Origin: Verrucomicrobiia bacterium
GTDB taxonomy: Bacteria > Verrucomicrobiota > Verrucomicrobiia > Limisphaerales > UBA1100
Direction of reading: 5' to 3'
Assembly: GCA_014239365.1 (NCBI GenBank)
Contig: JAAZZB010000013.1
Location: 1-60,755, forward strand
Length of the DNA: 60,755 nucleotides
Translations under genes and position numbers: made by a program
Part shown: positions 33,705-41,836 of the stretch, one piece after another
Numbering within the stretch: the stretch's first letter is position 1
Layout: every line of letters starts with the position of its first letter
Notes under the pieces: generated by a model
The model's database searches: none
The model's input: only the letters and a program-made list of their open reading frames with translations
Told to the model about the DNA's origin: nothing

Positions 33705-34316
33705 ATGAGCAAATTATCTGGAACAGAACGCATTCAGACGCCGGTGAGTTTGTTGGCGCGGCTGCAGGATTGGGAGGATGCGGGGGCGTGGGATGAGTTT
33801 GTGGCGATTTATCGCGAGCTGTTGCGGCGGTTCATTTTGAAACAGGGGGTGGAGGAAAATGCGGTGGAGGAGGTGGTACAGGAAACTCTTGTGCGCGTGG
33901 CAAAGGCGATCCGCACGTTTGAGTACAACCCCAAGCGGTGCCGATTTATGAGCTGGCTACTGTTGCTGACGCATTCGCGGGTGGTGGATTACAAGCGCCG
34001 ACAATCGCGCCAACCGGGCAAGGCGAATGTGTCCCGGGAATTTTTGGAATCGATGGCGGATCCGGCGGGGGTGGAGTTGCACAAGGTTTGGAAGGAGGAA
34101 TGGCGGGCGCAACTGCTGCACGAGGCGGAGAAAATTGTGAAGCAACGCAACCCACGCCAGTGGCAGATTTATGATTTGTACGCCAAAAAAGAGTTGAGCG
34201 TTGAGGCAGTGCGAAAGAAGCTAAATCTCAGCGCGGCGCAGGTGTATCTCGCGCGTACGCGGGTGGTGAAGCAGTTGCAAACGGAAGTGGCGCGACTGGG
34301 AATGGAAGAGGGTTGA
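33705..34316 (+). CDS. ECF-type RNA polymerase sigma factor
   Basis: This 203-residue protein has region 2 at about 15-90 (LLARLQDWEDAGAWDEFVAI, VVQETLVRVAKAI, FMSWLLLLTHSRVVDYKRR) and region 4 at about 135-195 (LYAKKELSVEAVRKKLNLSA). The helix-turn-helix ends in VYLARTRVVKQL. Region 1 and region 3 are missing, as in ECF factors. It is followed 45 nt later by a Ser/Thr kinase gene, a pairing seen in Planctomycetota and Verrucomicrobiota, where the kinase may control the sigma factor. No anti-sigma gene is present. Confidence 0.88.
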   Translation: MSKLSGTERIQTPVSLLARLQDWEDAGAWDEFVAIYRELLRRFILKQGVEENAVEEVVQETLVRVAKAIRTFEYNPKRCRFMSWLLLLTHSRVVDYKRRQSRQPGKANVSREFLESMADPAGVELHKVWKEEWRAQLLHEAEKIVKQRNPRQWQIYDLYAKKELSVEAVRKKLNLSAAQVYLARTRVVKQLQTEVARLGMEEG

Positions 34317-34361
34317 TGGAAATGAAAAACAACCTGAGTTGCGCGGGACGTGACTAGGCCA

Positions 34362-36455
34362 ATGGAATCTCCTCCGGTCATTCCCGGGCACACGTTGCTA
34401 CGCCAAATTGGCCAAGGAGCGTATGGCGAGGTGTGGCTGGCGCGGGAGGATGGCGGGGAATGGCGCGCGGTGAAGGTGGTGCGGCGGGCGGCATTTGAGA
34501 GCGACCGGCCTTTCGATCGCGAATGGCGCGGCCTAGAAAAAAGCGTGGCGGCGATGGGCCAACACAGCGGCTTGGTGGCCATTCATTCTGTGGGGCAAAA
34601 TCCGGGCACCCCCACGGAGGCTGCTTGGTTTCATTACTCGATGGACTTGGCGGACGACGCCGAAATCGGTCGGGATTTTTCCACACAAACGTATCAACCC
34701 CACACGCTCCACGGGAAACTGGAAACTCGGGGCCGTTTGTTGGCGATGGAGGCGGTGACCGCAGCGCTGCAACTGGCGGAGGCGCTGGCGCATTTGCACG
34801 CGCAAGGCTTGGTGCATCGCGATGTGAAACCGGCCAACGTGATTTACGTTAACGATCAACCGCAACTGGCAGACTTGGGGCTGGTGTCAGACGAGGCCAG
34901 CGCTTTGTCGCAGGTGGGCACACCGGGGTATGTGCCGCCGGAAGGAGTGGGGCGGCCGGCGGGGGATGTGTATGCATTGGGGCTGGTTTTATATGAAATG
35001 GCCACGGGTCGCGACCGGATGGAGTTTCCGGATTTTCCATCGGAGATGCTGGATGACGCGGGGACCACCTGCTTGGCCGAGGTGAACGAGGTGGTAATGC
35101 GCGCCTGCTCGCCCAATCCCGCCGAGCGTTACGAGACCGCTGCTGATATGGCGGCGGACTTGAAAAGGTTGGTGGCGGGAAAAGCATTGCGCCGGCACAC
35201 GCCCGCCCAAACGCGTCGACGGGCACGGGCAGCAGCGCTGGTCGCGCTTGCGGGGATTGGTTTGGCCGTGTGGCTGGCATTGAGTTGGCGAGGCGGTTCG
35301 CCACCGGCGTATTCGTGGGAACGTGGGTTAGTGGCGCATTATGCGTTCGATGGCGAGGCTTCCGGTGTGTCCGCGTTGCTCGGAGCCGACCGCCACGGCG
35401 ATGCCAATTCCGCGTTGCGGTTTATCAATGGCAAGCCGACGAATTATTTCACTGGGCACGCGCTGGATTTGCCCGGCACCAATCTCACCGTCGGCTTGTG
35501 GTTTAAGCCCAACATTTTGAATTACGAGCGAGCGTTGGTGGCACAGGAATGGGCGCGCGGCGGTGCGTTCCAAATGACCCTCCGTGAAGGCCGCCTCACA
35601 GGGCGCTTTCGCGGCGTGGACGGCATCCTGACTTTGACCGGCCCACCCGCATCCCGTCACGCGTGGCAGCACGCGGCTTGGACGTACGATGTCTCATCCG
35701 GCCGCGCCACAGTGTATCATAACGGATTGCCCGTGGCGAACGCCAACACTACCGGCCCACTGCCGCCCGTTAACGCCGCACTCACTGCCGGGCGGGACGG
35801 GACGATTGGGTACGTGGGGTTGATGGATGAAATCCGCGTCTTCAATCGCGCCCTGTCCATCGCCGAGATTGCCCAATGGTTCGCCCACGAAAAACCCTAC
35901 CCCAAACAAATGAAACCTGTGCAATGGGATTTCGAATATGCCTATCAGGACGTCTTCGAGCCGCACGCGGATCGCTACGTGCACGCCACCAACCGAGTTT
36001 GCAAATACCGTGAACCCGATGAAAACAACGTCACCTACTGGGGCCCCGTGCAATCGGGCAACAACGTGGGCGGCGAACTCATTTACCGCTTCCCCTTCCC
36101 GCGCCCCACCCGGAAATTATTCCTCTACACCACCCTTCACACCTGGGATCTCGCCAACCTCGGCCTCGGCAAGGGACAGGGCACCGGCAGCCTCCAAGCC
36201 AGCCGCGACGGCACGAACTGGATAACCCTTCACGACCTCACTCGCCCCAAGGCGCGCTACGGCGAAATGATCGAACATTCCGACCTTCTTCCGCCCAACC
36301 TCACCGGCGGCCGGGAATTGTTTTTGAAAATGACGATGAGCGTCCACGGCGCCCGCCCCAGCCGCGATTTTTCCCCCGCCCACCACAACCAAAACGATTC
36401 ACGCCGACGTGAAAACAATCACAACGTCTTCGAGCTAAAGGCGCGGTTGAAGTAA
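34362..36455 (+). CDS. Membrane Ser/Thr protein kinase with extracytoplasmic LamG-like domain
   Basis: This 697-residue protein is predicted from ATG 34362; GTG 34350 is also in frame. The kinase domain (about 8-275) has a P-loop (IGQGAYGEVWLA), Lys in AVKVV, the catalytic loop HRDVKPANV, ADLGLVS in place of DFG, and GTPGYVPPEG as activation segment. One membrane helix follows (ALVALAGIGLAVWLALSW, about 288-308). A LamG/concanavalin-like domain (about 325-500) contains LTVGLWFKPNIL and IGYVGLMDEIRVFNRALSIA, and a further beta-rich domain closes the protein. It should sense an external carbohydrate or protein ligand and signal to the adjacent ECF factor. Confidence 0.88.
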   Translation: MESPPVIPGHTLLRQIGQGAYGEVWLAREDGGEWRAVKVVRRAAFESDRPFDREWRGLEKSVAAMGQHSGLVAIHSVGQNPGTPTEAAWFHYSMDLADDAEIGRDFSTQTYQPHTLHGKLETRGRLLAMEAVTAALQLAEALAHLHAQGLVHRDVKPANVIYVNDQPQLADLGLVSDEASALSQVGTPGYVPPEGVGRPAGDVYALGLVLYEMATGRDRMEFPDFPSEMLDDAGTTCLAEVNEVVMRACSPNPAERYETAADMAADLKRLVAGKALRRHTPAQTRRRARAAALVALAGIGLAVWLALSWRGGSPPAYSWERGLVAHYAFDGEASGVSALLGADRHGDANSALRFINGKPTNYFTGHALDLPGTNLTVGLWFKPNILNYERALVAQEWARGGAFQMTLREGRLTGRFRGVDGILTLTGPPASRHAWQHAAWTYDVSSGRATVYHNGLPVANANTTGPLPPVNAALTAGRDGTIGYVGLMDEIRVFNRALSIAEIAQWFAHEKPYPKQMKPVQWDFEYAYQDVFEPHADRYVHATNRVCKYREPDENNVTYWGPVQSGNNVGGELIYRFPFPRPTRKLFLYTTLHTWDLANLGLGKGQGTGSLQASRDGTNWITLHDLTRPKARYGEMIEHSDLLPPNLTGGRELFLKMTMSVHGARPSRDFSPAHHNQNDSRRRENNHNVFELKARLK

Positions 36456-36474
36456 AAATTGTGAGTTTTTTGAA

Positions 36475-36522
36475 ATGGACGTGCTGCGTATGTCCAAAGA
36501 CACGCGGAAGCGTGTCCCTACC
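36475..36522. repeat. GGACGTGC-type double-hairpin repeat beside nadA
   Basis: GGACGTGCTGCGTATGTCC and GACACGCGGAAGCGTGTC form two hairpins and end in CCTACC, whose CTA is the reverse of the nadA stop codon. A related copy, with the nadA tail attached, is at 32335-32427. Confidence 0.8.
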
Positions 36523-37495
36523 TTGCCGTCCACTCGAGCATTCGCTGAATGGGGAGTTGGGCGCGTTGGATGATTTCGGGGGATAGTTCGACTTGGGGGG
36601 TGAGGTCGCGCATGCAGTTTCTTACTTTTTCGAGGGTGTTCATTTTCATGAAGTGGCACTCGTTGCAGGCGCATTTTTCGGTGGGGGCGGGGATGAATTT
36701 TTTGTCGGGGCATTCCTTTTGCAAGCGGTGCAACATCCCGGCTTCGGTGGCGATGATGACGGCGTCGCTCTCGGTGGCGCGGCAGTAGTGCACCATTTTT
36801 TCTGTGGAACACACTTCATCGGCAAGGATGCGGACGGCTTTGGTGCATTCGGGATGGGCGACGACGGGGGCATCAGGATATTCGTTGCGGATTTTAGTGA
36901 TGGCGGCGTGCGTCCACTCGACGTGCACGTAACAGTTGCCTTGCCACAGCGTCATCGGACGGCCGGTTTGTTCCATCACCCATTGGCCGAGATTTTCGTC
37001 GGGCACAAACAGCAAATCTTTTTCGGGCGGACATTGCTCGACGATTTTTTGGGCGTTGCCGCTGGTGCAAATAACATCGGAGAGTGCCTTCACTTCGGCG
37101 CTGCAGTTCACATAAGTAACGGTGAAAAAATTTGGGTTCGTGGCTTGGAGTTCGCGCAGTTTGTCGGGCGGACAACTTTCTTCCAACGAACAGCCCGCAT
37201 CGCGGTCGGGCAGCACCACGGTTTTTTCGGGCGACAAAATCTTGGCCGTCTCGGCCATGAAATGCACGCCACAAAAAACGATGACGTCCGCATCCGTATC
37301 GGCCGCCTGTTGGGCGAGCCCCAGCGAATCGCCCACGTAATCGCCGATGTCCTGAATCTCGGGCACTTGATAATTGTGCACGAGGATGATGGCGTTGAGC
37401 TGTTGCTTTAGCTCAGCGATTTCCTGCGACAACGCGTCGGTGGGTGTGGCGACTGACATCGCGCCAAGCATAACGCCCAGGAGACGCGCCGTCAA
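36518..37495 (-). CDS. nadA: Quinolinate synthase A
   Basis: This 325-residue protein makes quinolinate from iminoaspartate and dihydroxyacetone phosphate for NAD synthesis. The N-terminal domain begins AIILVHNYQVPEIQDIGDYV. The three cluster cysteines are best placed in VIVFCGVHFMAETAKIL, VVAHPECTKAVRIL and CACNECHFMKMNTLEKV. ATG 37459 is an alternative start that trims 12 residues lacking homology features. No nadB or nadC is adjacent. It is divergent from the reverse transcriptase gene with about 85 nt between. Confidence 0.95.
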   Translation of the reverse strand: MTARLLGVMLGAMSVATPTDALSQEIAELKQQLNAIILVHNYQVPEIQDIGDYVGDSLGLAQQAADTDADVIVFCGVHFMAETAKILSPEKTVVLPDRDAGCSLEESCPPDKLRELQATNPNFFTVTYVNCSAEVKALSDVICTSGNAQKIVEQCPPEKDLLFVPDENLGQWVMEQTGRPMTLWQGNCYVHVEWTHAAITKIRNEYPDAPVVAHPECTKAVRILADEVCSTEKMVHYCRATESDAVIIATEAGMLHRLQKECPDKKFIPAPTEKCACNECHFMKMNTLEKVRNCMRDLTPQVELSPEIIQRAQLPIQRMLEWTAR

Positions 37496-37580
37496 TTTCG
37501 CGTGGATAATTTGTGTTTTCTATTTCATAGCATTTGGGTATCCTCCACAAACCCTGCGCGCCCGAAGATAGTTTATCGGG

Positions 37581-39101
37581 ATGAATGTCCATTGCCCATT
37601 ACCGTCGACGCATCGCAAAGCCACCTTTACGCGGGTGTATTCGGAGCTCGCGCTGCATCAGGCGGTGATTCGCGCCTATTCCAAACCACTCTTCACGTGG
37701 CGCAAGGCGTTGGGAATGTCGCACGATGGCCGCACGCTGTACGATTTCGCGCGGCATTCGTTGAAAAATATTCATACGCTCCATCAACAACTGGCCGGAG
37801 GCACATTTCAGTTTCGCCCGGGCATTGCGTTGCGCTACAACTTCAACGGCAAACATCGCACGATCAATTTGTTTCCGTGGGAAGAGCGGATTGTGGATTT
37901 GTTGTTGTACCGCGTGCTGACGCATTATTTTCATGGCGCCTTCGAGCCCAGCTGCCACGCGTATCGAATGGGGGGCTTCGGAGTGGACCAATGCCAGCGC
38001 AGCCTTAACGCACGACTGCGTCAATTGCCGCGCCCGATTTATTTTGTAAAACGCGATGTGCAGGATTATTTCCCCAGCCTCGACCACGAGCGCTTGCTGA
38101 CGATGCTGGCCGAATGGGTGGAGCCGGACGATATTCTGTTCGAACTGCTACGCCAACGGATTGAGTTTGGAATCAAAACGGGAGACCGCGTGGCCACCAA
38201 TCAATGCGGTGTCGCCTTCGGCACGGCCATCGCGTGTTTCTTCGCGAACTTATATTTAACGCCGCTGGACCGCCAACTCGCGAGCGTACCGGGGTTGCGC
38301 TACTATCGTTATGCCGATGATTTACTGGCCTTCTCCGGAGACCGTGCCACCACGGCGCACGCGGAGGAAATCATCAGCGAATCTTTCGAAGCCCTCAACC
38401 TGTGCAGCAAGCCAAAGCATCACCGGAATTTTTATTTCCCCAATGTAGCCCGGGCCGATGGCCCGGGCCCCGGCCCACCGGGCCGGGCTACAATGAACCC
38501 GCCGAGCGACGAAACTATTGATGGCGAAACCCATTTTGAATCGTGCGAAAAATTCCGCCATCTCGGACTGGAATTTCGCGCCGACGGGGGCGTGGGACTT
38601 TCGCGCGATAAATCGCGCAAGATCCAAAACCTGTTCCGCTTCGCGTGGCGGCGTTACGCGCACAAGCTCGGCAAGCTGCGCTCGCCCAAGGGCCGCGCGC
38701 GGAAGGCCATCGAAGTGGCCAAGGATGTGCTCGAGCACGGCTACCGCTCCATCGCCATCATCGATTATTATTTGAAACACGTGGACGACGAAGAACAACT
38801 GCGCCGCCTCGACCGCTGGCTGGCTGAGGCCGTGCTCGCCATCGCTTTTGACAACGGTCACAAAAAAGGTAACTTCAAAAAAATGTCTTTCGCCAAATTG
38901 CGCGCAATGGGGTTGCCCAGTTTGTGCCATCGCCGTCGATTGCTGCGGCACGGGCACTTGGAATCATCGTTCTTTACTTTACGCACCGAGAAATTGATTG
39001 AGCAGAAGCGGAGGCGGCTGCCACCGGGCTACGGGCAAACGCGCGTGGACCGGTTCCCTCCGGAGCTGAAAGCAGTGGCATTACCGGAAACGGCCTCGTA
39101 A
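37581..39101 (+). CDS. Reverse transcriptase without maturase domain, unassigned group
   Basis: This 506-residue protein has a complete RT palm. Motif A is VKRDVQDYFPSLD (about 155-167), the motif 4 region GVAFGTAIACFFANLYL, and motif C YYRYADDLLAFS near 241-250 with the YADD box. LGLEFRADGG follows, as in the thumb-proximal motif 7. The N-terminal 130 residues (RTINLFPWEERIVDLLLYRV) are RT0/RT1-like. There is no group II maturase X domain or HNH endonuclease, no DGR SQ motif and no retron VTG motif that I can see. The C-terminal 150 residues are helical and basic. About 20 extra residues near 288-310 come from an inserted palindromic repeat. It is probably a domesticated or defence-type RT. 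Confidence 0.85.
   Translation: MNVHCPLPSTHRKATFTRVYSELALHQAVIRAYSKPLFTWRKALGMSHDGRTLYDFARHSLKNIHTLHQQLAGGTFQFRPGIALRYNFNGKHRTINLFPWEERIVDLLLYRVLTHYFHGAFEPSCHAYRMGGFGVDQCQRSLNARLRQLPRPIYFVKRDVQDYFPSLDHERLLTMLAEWVEPDDILFELLRQRIEFGIKTGDRVATNQCGVAFGTAIACFFANLYLTPLDRQLASVPGLRYYRYADDLLAFSGDRATTAHAEEIISESFEALNLCSKPKHHRNFYFPNVARADGPGPGPPGRATMNPPSDETIDGETHFESCEKFRHLGLEFRADGGVGLSRDKSRKIQNLFRFAWRRYAHKLGKLRSPKGRARKAIEVAKDVLEHGYRSIAIIDYYLKHVDDEEQLRRLDRWLAEAVLAIAFDNGHKKGNFKKMSFAKLRAMGLPSLCHRRRLLRHGHLESSFFTLRTEKLIEQKRRRLPPGYGQTRVDRFPPELKAVALPETAS
38444..38492. repeat. GTAGCCCGGGCC palindromic repeat inside the RT gene
   Basis: The element starts TGTAGCCCGGGCCGATGGCC and ends CCGGGCCGGGCTACA, so its 49 nt fold on themselves. 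A half copy occurs at 27126-27152. Within the RT frame it encodes a Gly/Pro-rich insert (ARADGPGPGPPGRAT) and leaves the reading frame open. It lies after the catalytic motifs, between the palm and the thumb. Confidence 0.85.
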
Positions 39102-39137
39102 GGGAGAGGGCCACCTGTGGACAGATGTTATGGAAGC

Positions 39138-39185
39138 CCGTCCGCATACTGCGGGACGGCAAGCCGTCCAGCAGTATGCGGACGG
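39138..39185. repeat. Strong nested hairpin downstream of the RT gene
   Basis: Outer arms CCGTCCGCATACTG (39138-39151) and its exact complement (39172-39185) enclose an inner hairpin GGACGG-CAAG-CCGTCC. It sits 36 nt after the RT stop and 65 nt before the next gene. It could be another interspersed repeat, a terminator without T-run, or part of an RNA used by the RT. Confidence 0.75.
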
Positions 39186-39250
39186 TCGAGTACCGAGCCG
39201 CCTTCGCTTCTGCGAAATCAATTGAATGGAAAAAACTAGGGAAAAATAAA

Positions 39251-40477
39251 ATGGAAGAACCTGTTAAAAGTAGAGGGTGCACTTGGGTATTCATGATATT
39301 TATTGGCGCGCCACTGGCGTGCACTGTATCCGGCGTGATGTTTGCCGAGACTTCAGATGATGTTTGGCGGGCCATCGCGGTAATTCTTTTTTGTGTGATC
39401 CTGCATTACAGCCTCAAAGTGGGTAAGTATTTTGATGACCACAATAACTCCGTCCAATCCTCCAAACGCAAGCGCAAGCACAATTGGCAAAAAAAAATCA
39501 CCGGGCCAACAGATATTTCCATTCGTTACCAGAATTCCAAAGGCGAGGTGAAAACCTTTGAGGGCTGGCGTCAATCCATTGAGGTGACGGGCAATCACAT
39601 GAACATTCTAGTGGCACCGGATAAAGTGCGCATTGCGCTCAATCAGGATCGCATATTGAACCAGGACGAACTGGATGCGCTTCCCGCGTTGCCGGTCGCT
39701 TCACACGATGGGCCCGACTACTCACAATACCGCTATCGCGGCCCGGAAGCGGAGCGGTGTCCCGGCTGTCAATTCCTGTTCTTGGTGGATCAAGGCGAAA
39801 CCCAGCACTGCCCTGGTTGCAACGAGGATTACACTCCGCAACAACTTGGTTGGAGCGGCGATGCGGCCATTGGCTATCGCAACCACGAAGGCGAGCACAA
39901 GGTGTTCAACGCCGTTTGGGATTCCATCACGCAAAAGCGCAATACCATCAGCGTGCGCGTGGAGCCAACTTTCCAGCGCATCACGCTCACACGCGAACGT
40001 ATCATTGCCGACAAGGCCATCCGCTACCGAAACTTTCGTGGCGAGGAAAAGGAATTCGAGGCCCTCGCCTGTTCCATGCAGCCATCGAACGCGCATATGA
40101 ATGTTTGGGTGGCCCCCACCTTCACGCGCATCGCGCTGAAACAGGATAACATTTTAGAGCAACGTGATTTACAAACGGCAGCACCACCGGTTACTGAAGA
40201 ACCGATCGCGCCGGTGTTGGAAGAGCCTGTGGAGCCGGAACCCGAACAAGAGGCCACAGAACCGGCCACGGTGAATGTCGTTGTCACCGCCATTGGGATG
40301 ACCTCATACGAAGCCACAAAAGTGCTGCAGGCCGCGCGACCGGATTTGGGCACGTTTGACGTGTACGGCTTGCTCCGCGATTTTCCTAAGTCCGTGGCGG
40401 AAAACCTCCCGCGCGCTGAAGCGGAGAAACTAAAACAAGAACTCGAAGCCGCCGGTTGTACGGTGGAGTTGAAATAA
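39251..40477 (+). CDS. Membrane protein with repeat domains, zinc ribbon and L7/L12-like C-terminus
   Basis: This 408-residue protein starts at ATG 39251 (AGGG upstream); the frame before it only reads through the hairpin repeat. Two transmembrane helices are near 10-30 and 37-57. Three repeats of about 50 residues follow near 87, 205 and 255, each of the form IxYxNxxGExKxF...RIAL (for example AIRYRNFRGEEKEFEALACS). They recall a WYL-like or SH3-like barrel. A zinc ribbon (CPGCQ...CPGC) lies near 170-190. After an acidic linker, residues 340-408 match the C-terminal domain of ribosomal protein L7/L12 (EATKVLQAARPDLGTFDVYG, AEKLKQELEAAGCTVELK). The next gene encodes a paralogue. The function is unknown. 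Confidence 0.75.
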   Translation: MEEPVKSRGCTWVFMIFIGAPLACTVSGVMFAETSDDVWRAIAVILFCVILHYSLKVGKYFDDHNNSVQSSKRKRKHNWQKKITGPTDISIRYQNSKGEVKTFEGWRQSIEVTGNHMNILVAPDKVRIALNQDRILNQDELDALPALPVASHDGPDYSQYRYRGPEAERCPGCQFLFLVDQGETQHCPGCNEDYTPQQLGWSGDAAIGYRNHEGEHKVFNAVWDSITQKRNTISVRVEPTFQRITLTRERIIADKAIRYRNFRGEEKEFEALACSMQPSNAHMNVWVAPTFTRIALKQDNILEQRDLQTAAPPVTEEPIAPVLEEPVEPEPEQEATEPATVNVVVTAIGMTSYEATKVLQAARPDLGTFDVYGLLRDFPKSVAENLPRAEAEKLKQELEAAGCTVELK

Positions 40478-40495
40478 GAAAACGAACAACGCCAT

Positions 40496-41779
40496 ATGTC
40501 CTGCTTATGTATTACTATAGGTGCCATTGCCGGGGTCTTTGTTGGATATTTAGCCGGAGGTTTTTTAGGTGCACTAACCGGCAGTGATGGAGTGGCTATC
40601 ATGGGTGGGATAATTGCCTGGTGTTTTTGCGTTTGGGTGGGTGGCAACATCGGAGACGGTTCATTCGCAAAATATTTTAAAAACAAGGCGGGGAGGAATG
40701 GAATTCCTCCGGAAGATATTGTCGAGGTACACTTCGTAAACTCAAAGGGGATAAAACGTAGTCTAAAAGTAGCCCGGCATAGCGCTCGGGAAAAGGGCGA
40801 TTTTGTTATTACAGTCCTAGAAACTGGAGCAACCATTGAACTGAAAAAAACACGAATCCACAATCCAGAGGTGCTCGGACTACCGGAGAGCGTCACGGTG
40901 GGGCACTGGGTTGAAGTTGTCGGGAGGGACTGCCCGAACCCGAACTGTTCCAACGGCGAGGTGCGGACATGGAAAGGTGAAATGCGTTGCTGGAATTGCG
41001 GGCATGTGTTGAAGGAGGATACACCGGAACCGCTGCCGCCAATAATCACCGCAGAACCTGTGGTGGTATTGCTACAATACCTCAATCGGCGCGGCCAGAA
41101 ACGAGAGATTCGGGTGGAGGCCAAAGCTTACACAGATGGAAACAGCATGATTCATTGTTACCTCGTCGACTCCAATGGCACCCTTGTGCTGAAGCGGGAA
41201 CAAATTCTCAACTCAAGCGTTTTAATATTTAAAGACATCAGCGAGATGCCAAGGGATGAGGAAGAACCACCCGTCTTAGAACCCAAAGTACTGGAACTGG
41301 GCGACTCTTCAGGATCCGAATTGATTTACACCCACAACAGCGGCAAACTGGCCGTGATTTATTTCGACCCCGCCACCGTGGAGCACGTCGGCAATCTGGT
41401 GAACCTCAGCCCGAAGGGCATCGACGAACGCTATGCCATCGCGCTGGAAAAAATCATCAACCCCGAGGTGCTGGAAAATGAATTAGAAGAGTTGCCGCCC
41501 GTGTTGCCCGCGCCCAACCCTCCGCCGCCGAAAGTCATCGAGCCCCAACTTCCCGAAGGCACCCGCGTGCTCATCCGCCGTGTACCCACTGATTCCTATG
41601 AAGCCGTCCAAGTAATGCGCCGCCTCAAGCCGCGCCAGAGCACCTTCGAGATTTTTGAAATGCTCGAACAGGAACGCCTCACCACCCTCACCGGCTACAA
41701 CCACGATGAAGCCATCCGCGTCGGTGGCGAACTTGAAGCCGTCGGCTGCTCTGTGGATATCATGCGCGAAGGAAACTAA
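40496..41779 (+). CDS. Paralogous membrane protein with zinc ribbon and L7/L12-like C-terminus
   Basis: This 427-residue protein starts 18 nt after its paralogue. Two N-terminal membrane helices (GAIAGVFVGYLAGGFLGALT, AIMGGIIAWCFCVWVGGNIG) are followed by the repeats VEVHFVNSKGIKRSLKV, VLLQYLNRRGQKREIRVEAK and ELIYTHNSGKLAVIYF. A zinc ribbon (CPNPNCSNGE, MRCWNCGH) lies near 145-167. The C-terminal 70 residues (TDSYEAVQVMRRLKPRQSTF, GGELEAVGCSVDIM) resemble the L7/L12 domain. Sequence identity to the first protein is low but the order of parts is the same. They probably form a heteromeric membrane complex, with the soluble part in the cytoplasm. Confidence 0.72.
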   Translation: MSCLCITIGAIAGVFVGYLAGGFLGALTGSDGVAIMGGIIAWCFCVWVGGNIGDGSFAKYFKNKAGRNGIPPEDIVEVHFVNSKGIKRSLKVARHSAREKGDFVITVLETGATIELKKTRIHNPEVLGLPESVTVGHWVEVVGRDCPNPNCSNGEVRTWKGEMRCWNCGHVLKEDTPEPLPPIITAEPVVVLLQYLNRRGQKREIRVEAKAYTDGNSMIHCYLVDSNGTLVLKREQILNSSVLIFKDISEMPRDEEEPPVLEPKVLELGDSSGSELIYTHNSGKLAVIYFDPATVEHVGNLVNLSPKGIDERYAIALEKIINPEVLENELEELPPVLPAPNPPPPKVIEPQLPEGTRVLIRRVPTDSYEAVQVMRRLKPRQSTFEIFEMLEQERLTTLTGYNHDEAIRVGGELEAVGCSVDIMREGN

Positions 41780-41836
41780 CCTCCCGGAACGCATTCTTTC
41801 CTTTTCGTCCGCTACCCGCCCGCTACACTCCGCCAC

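Noticed and set aside
37581-39250. Diversity-generating retroelement or retron around the RT
   Set aside because: No template/variable repeat pair with adenine-specific differences, no accessory avd-like gene and no msr-msd-like inverted repeat upstream of the RT were seen.
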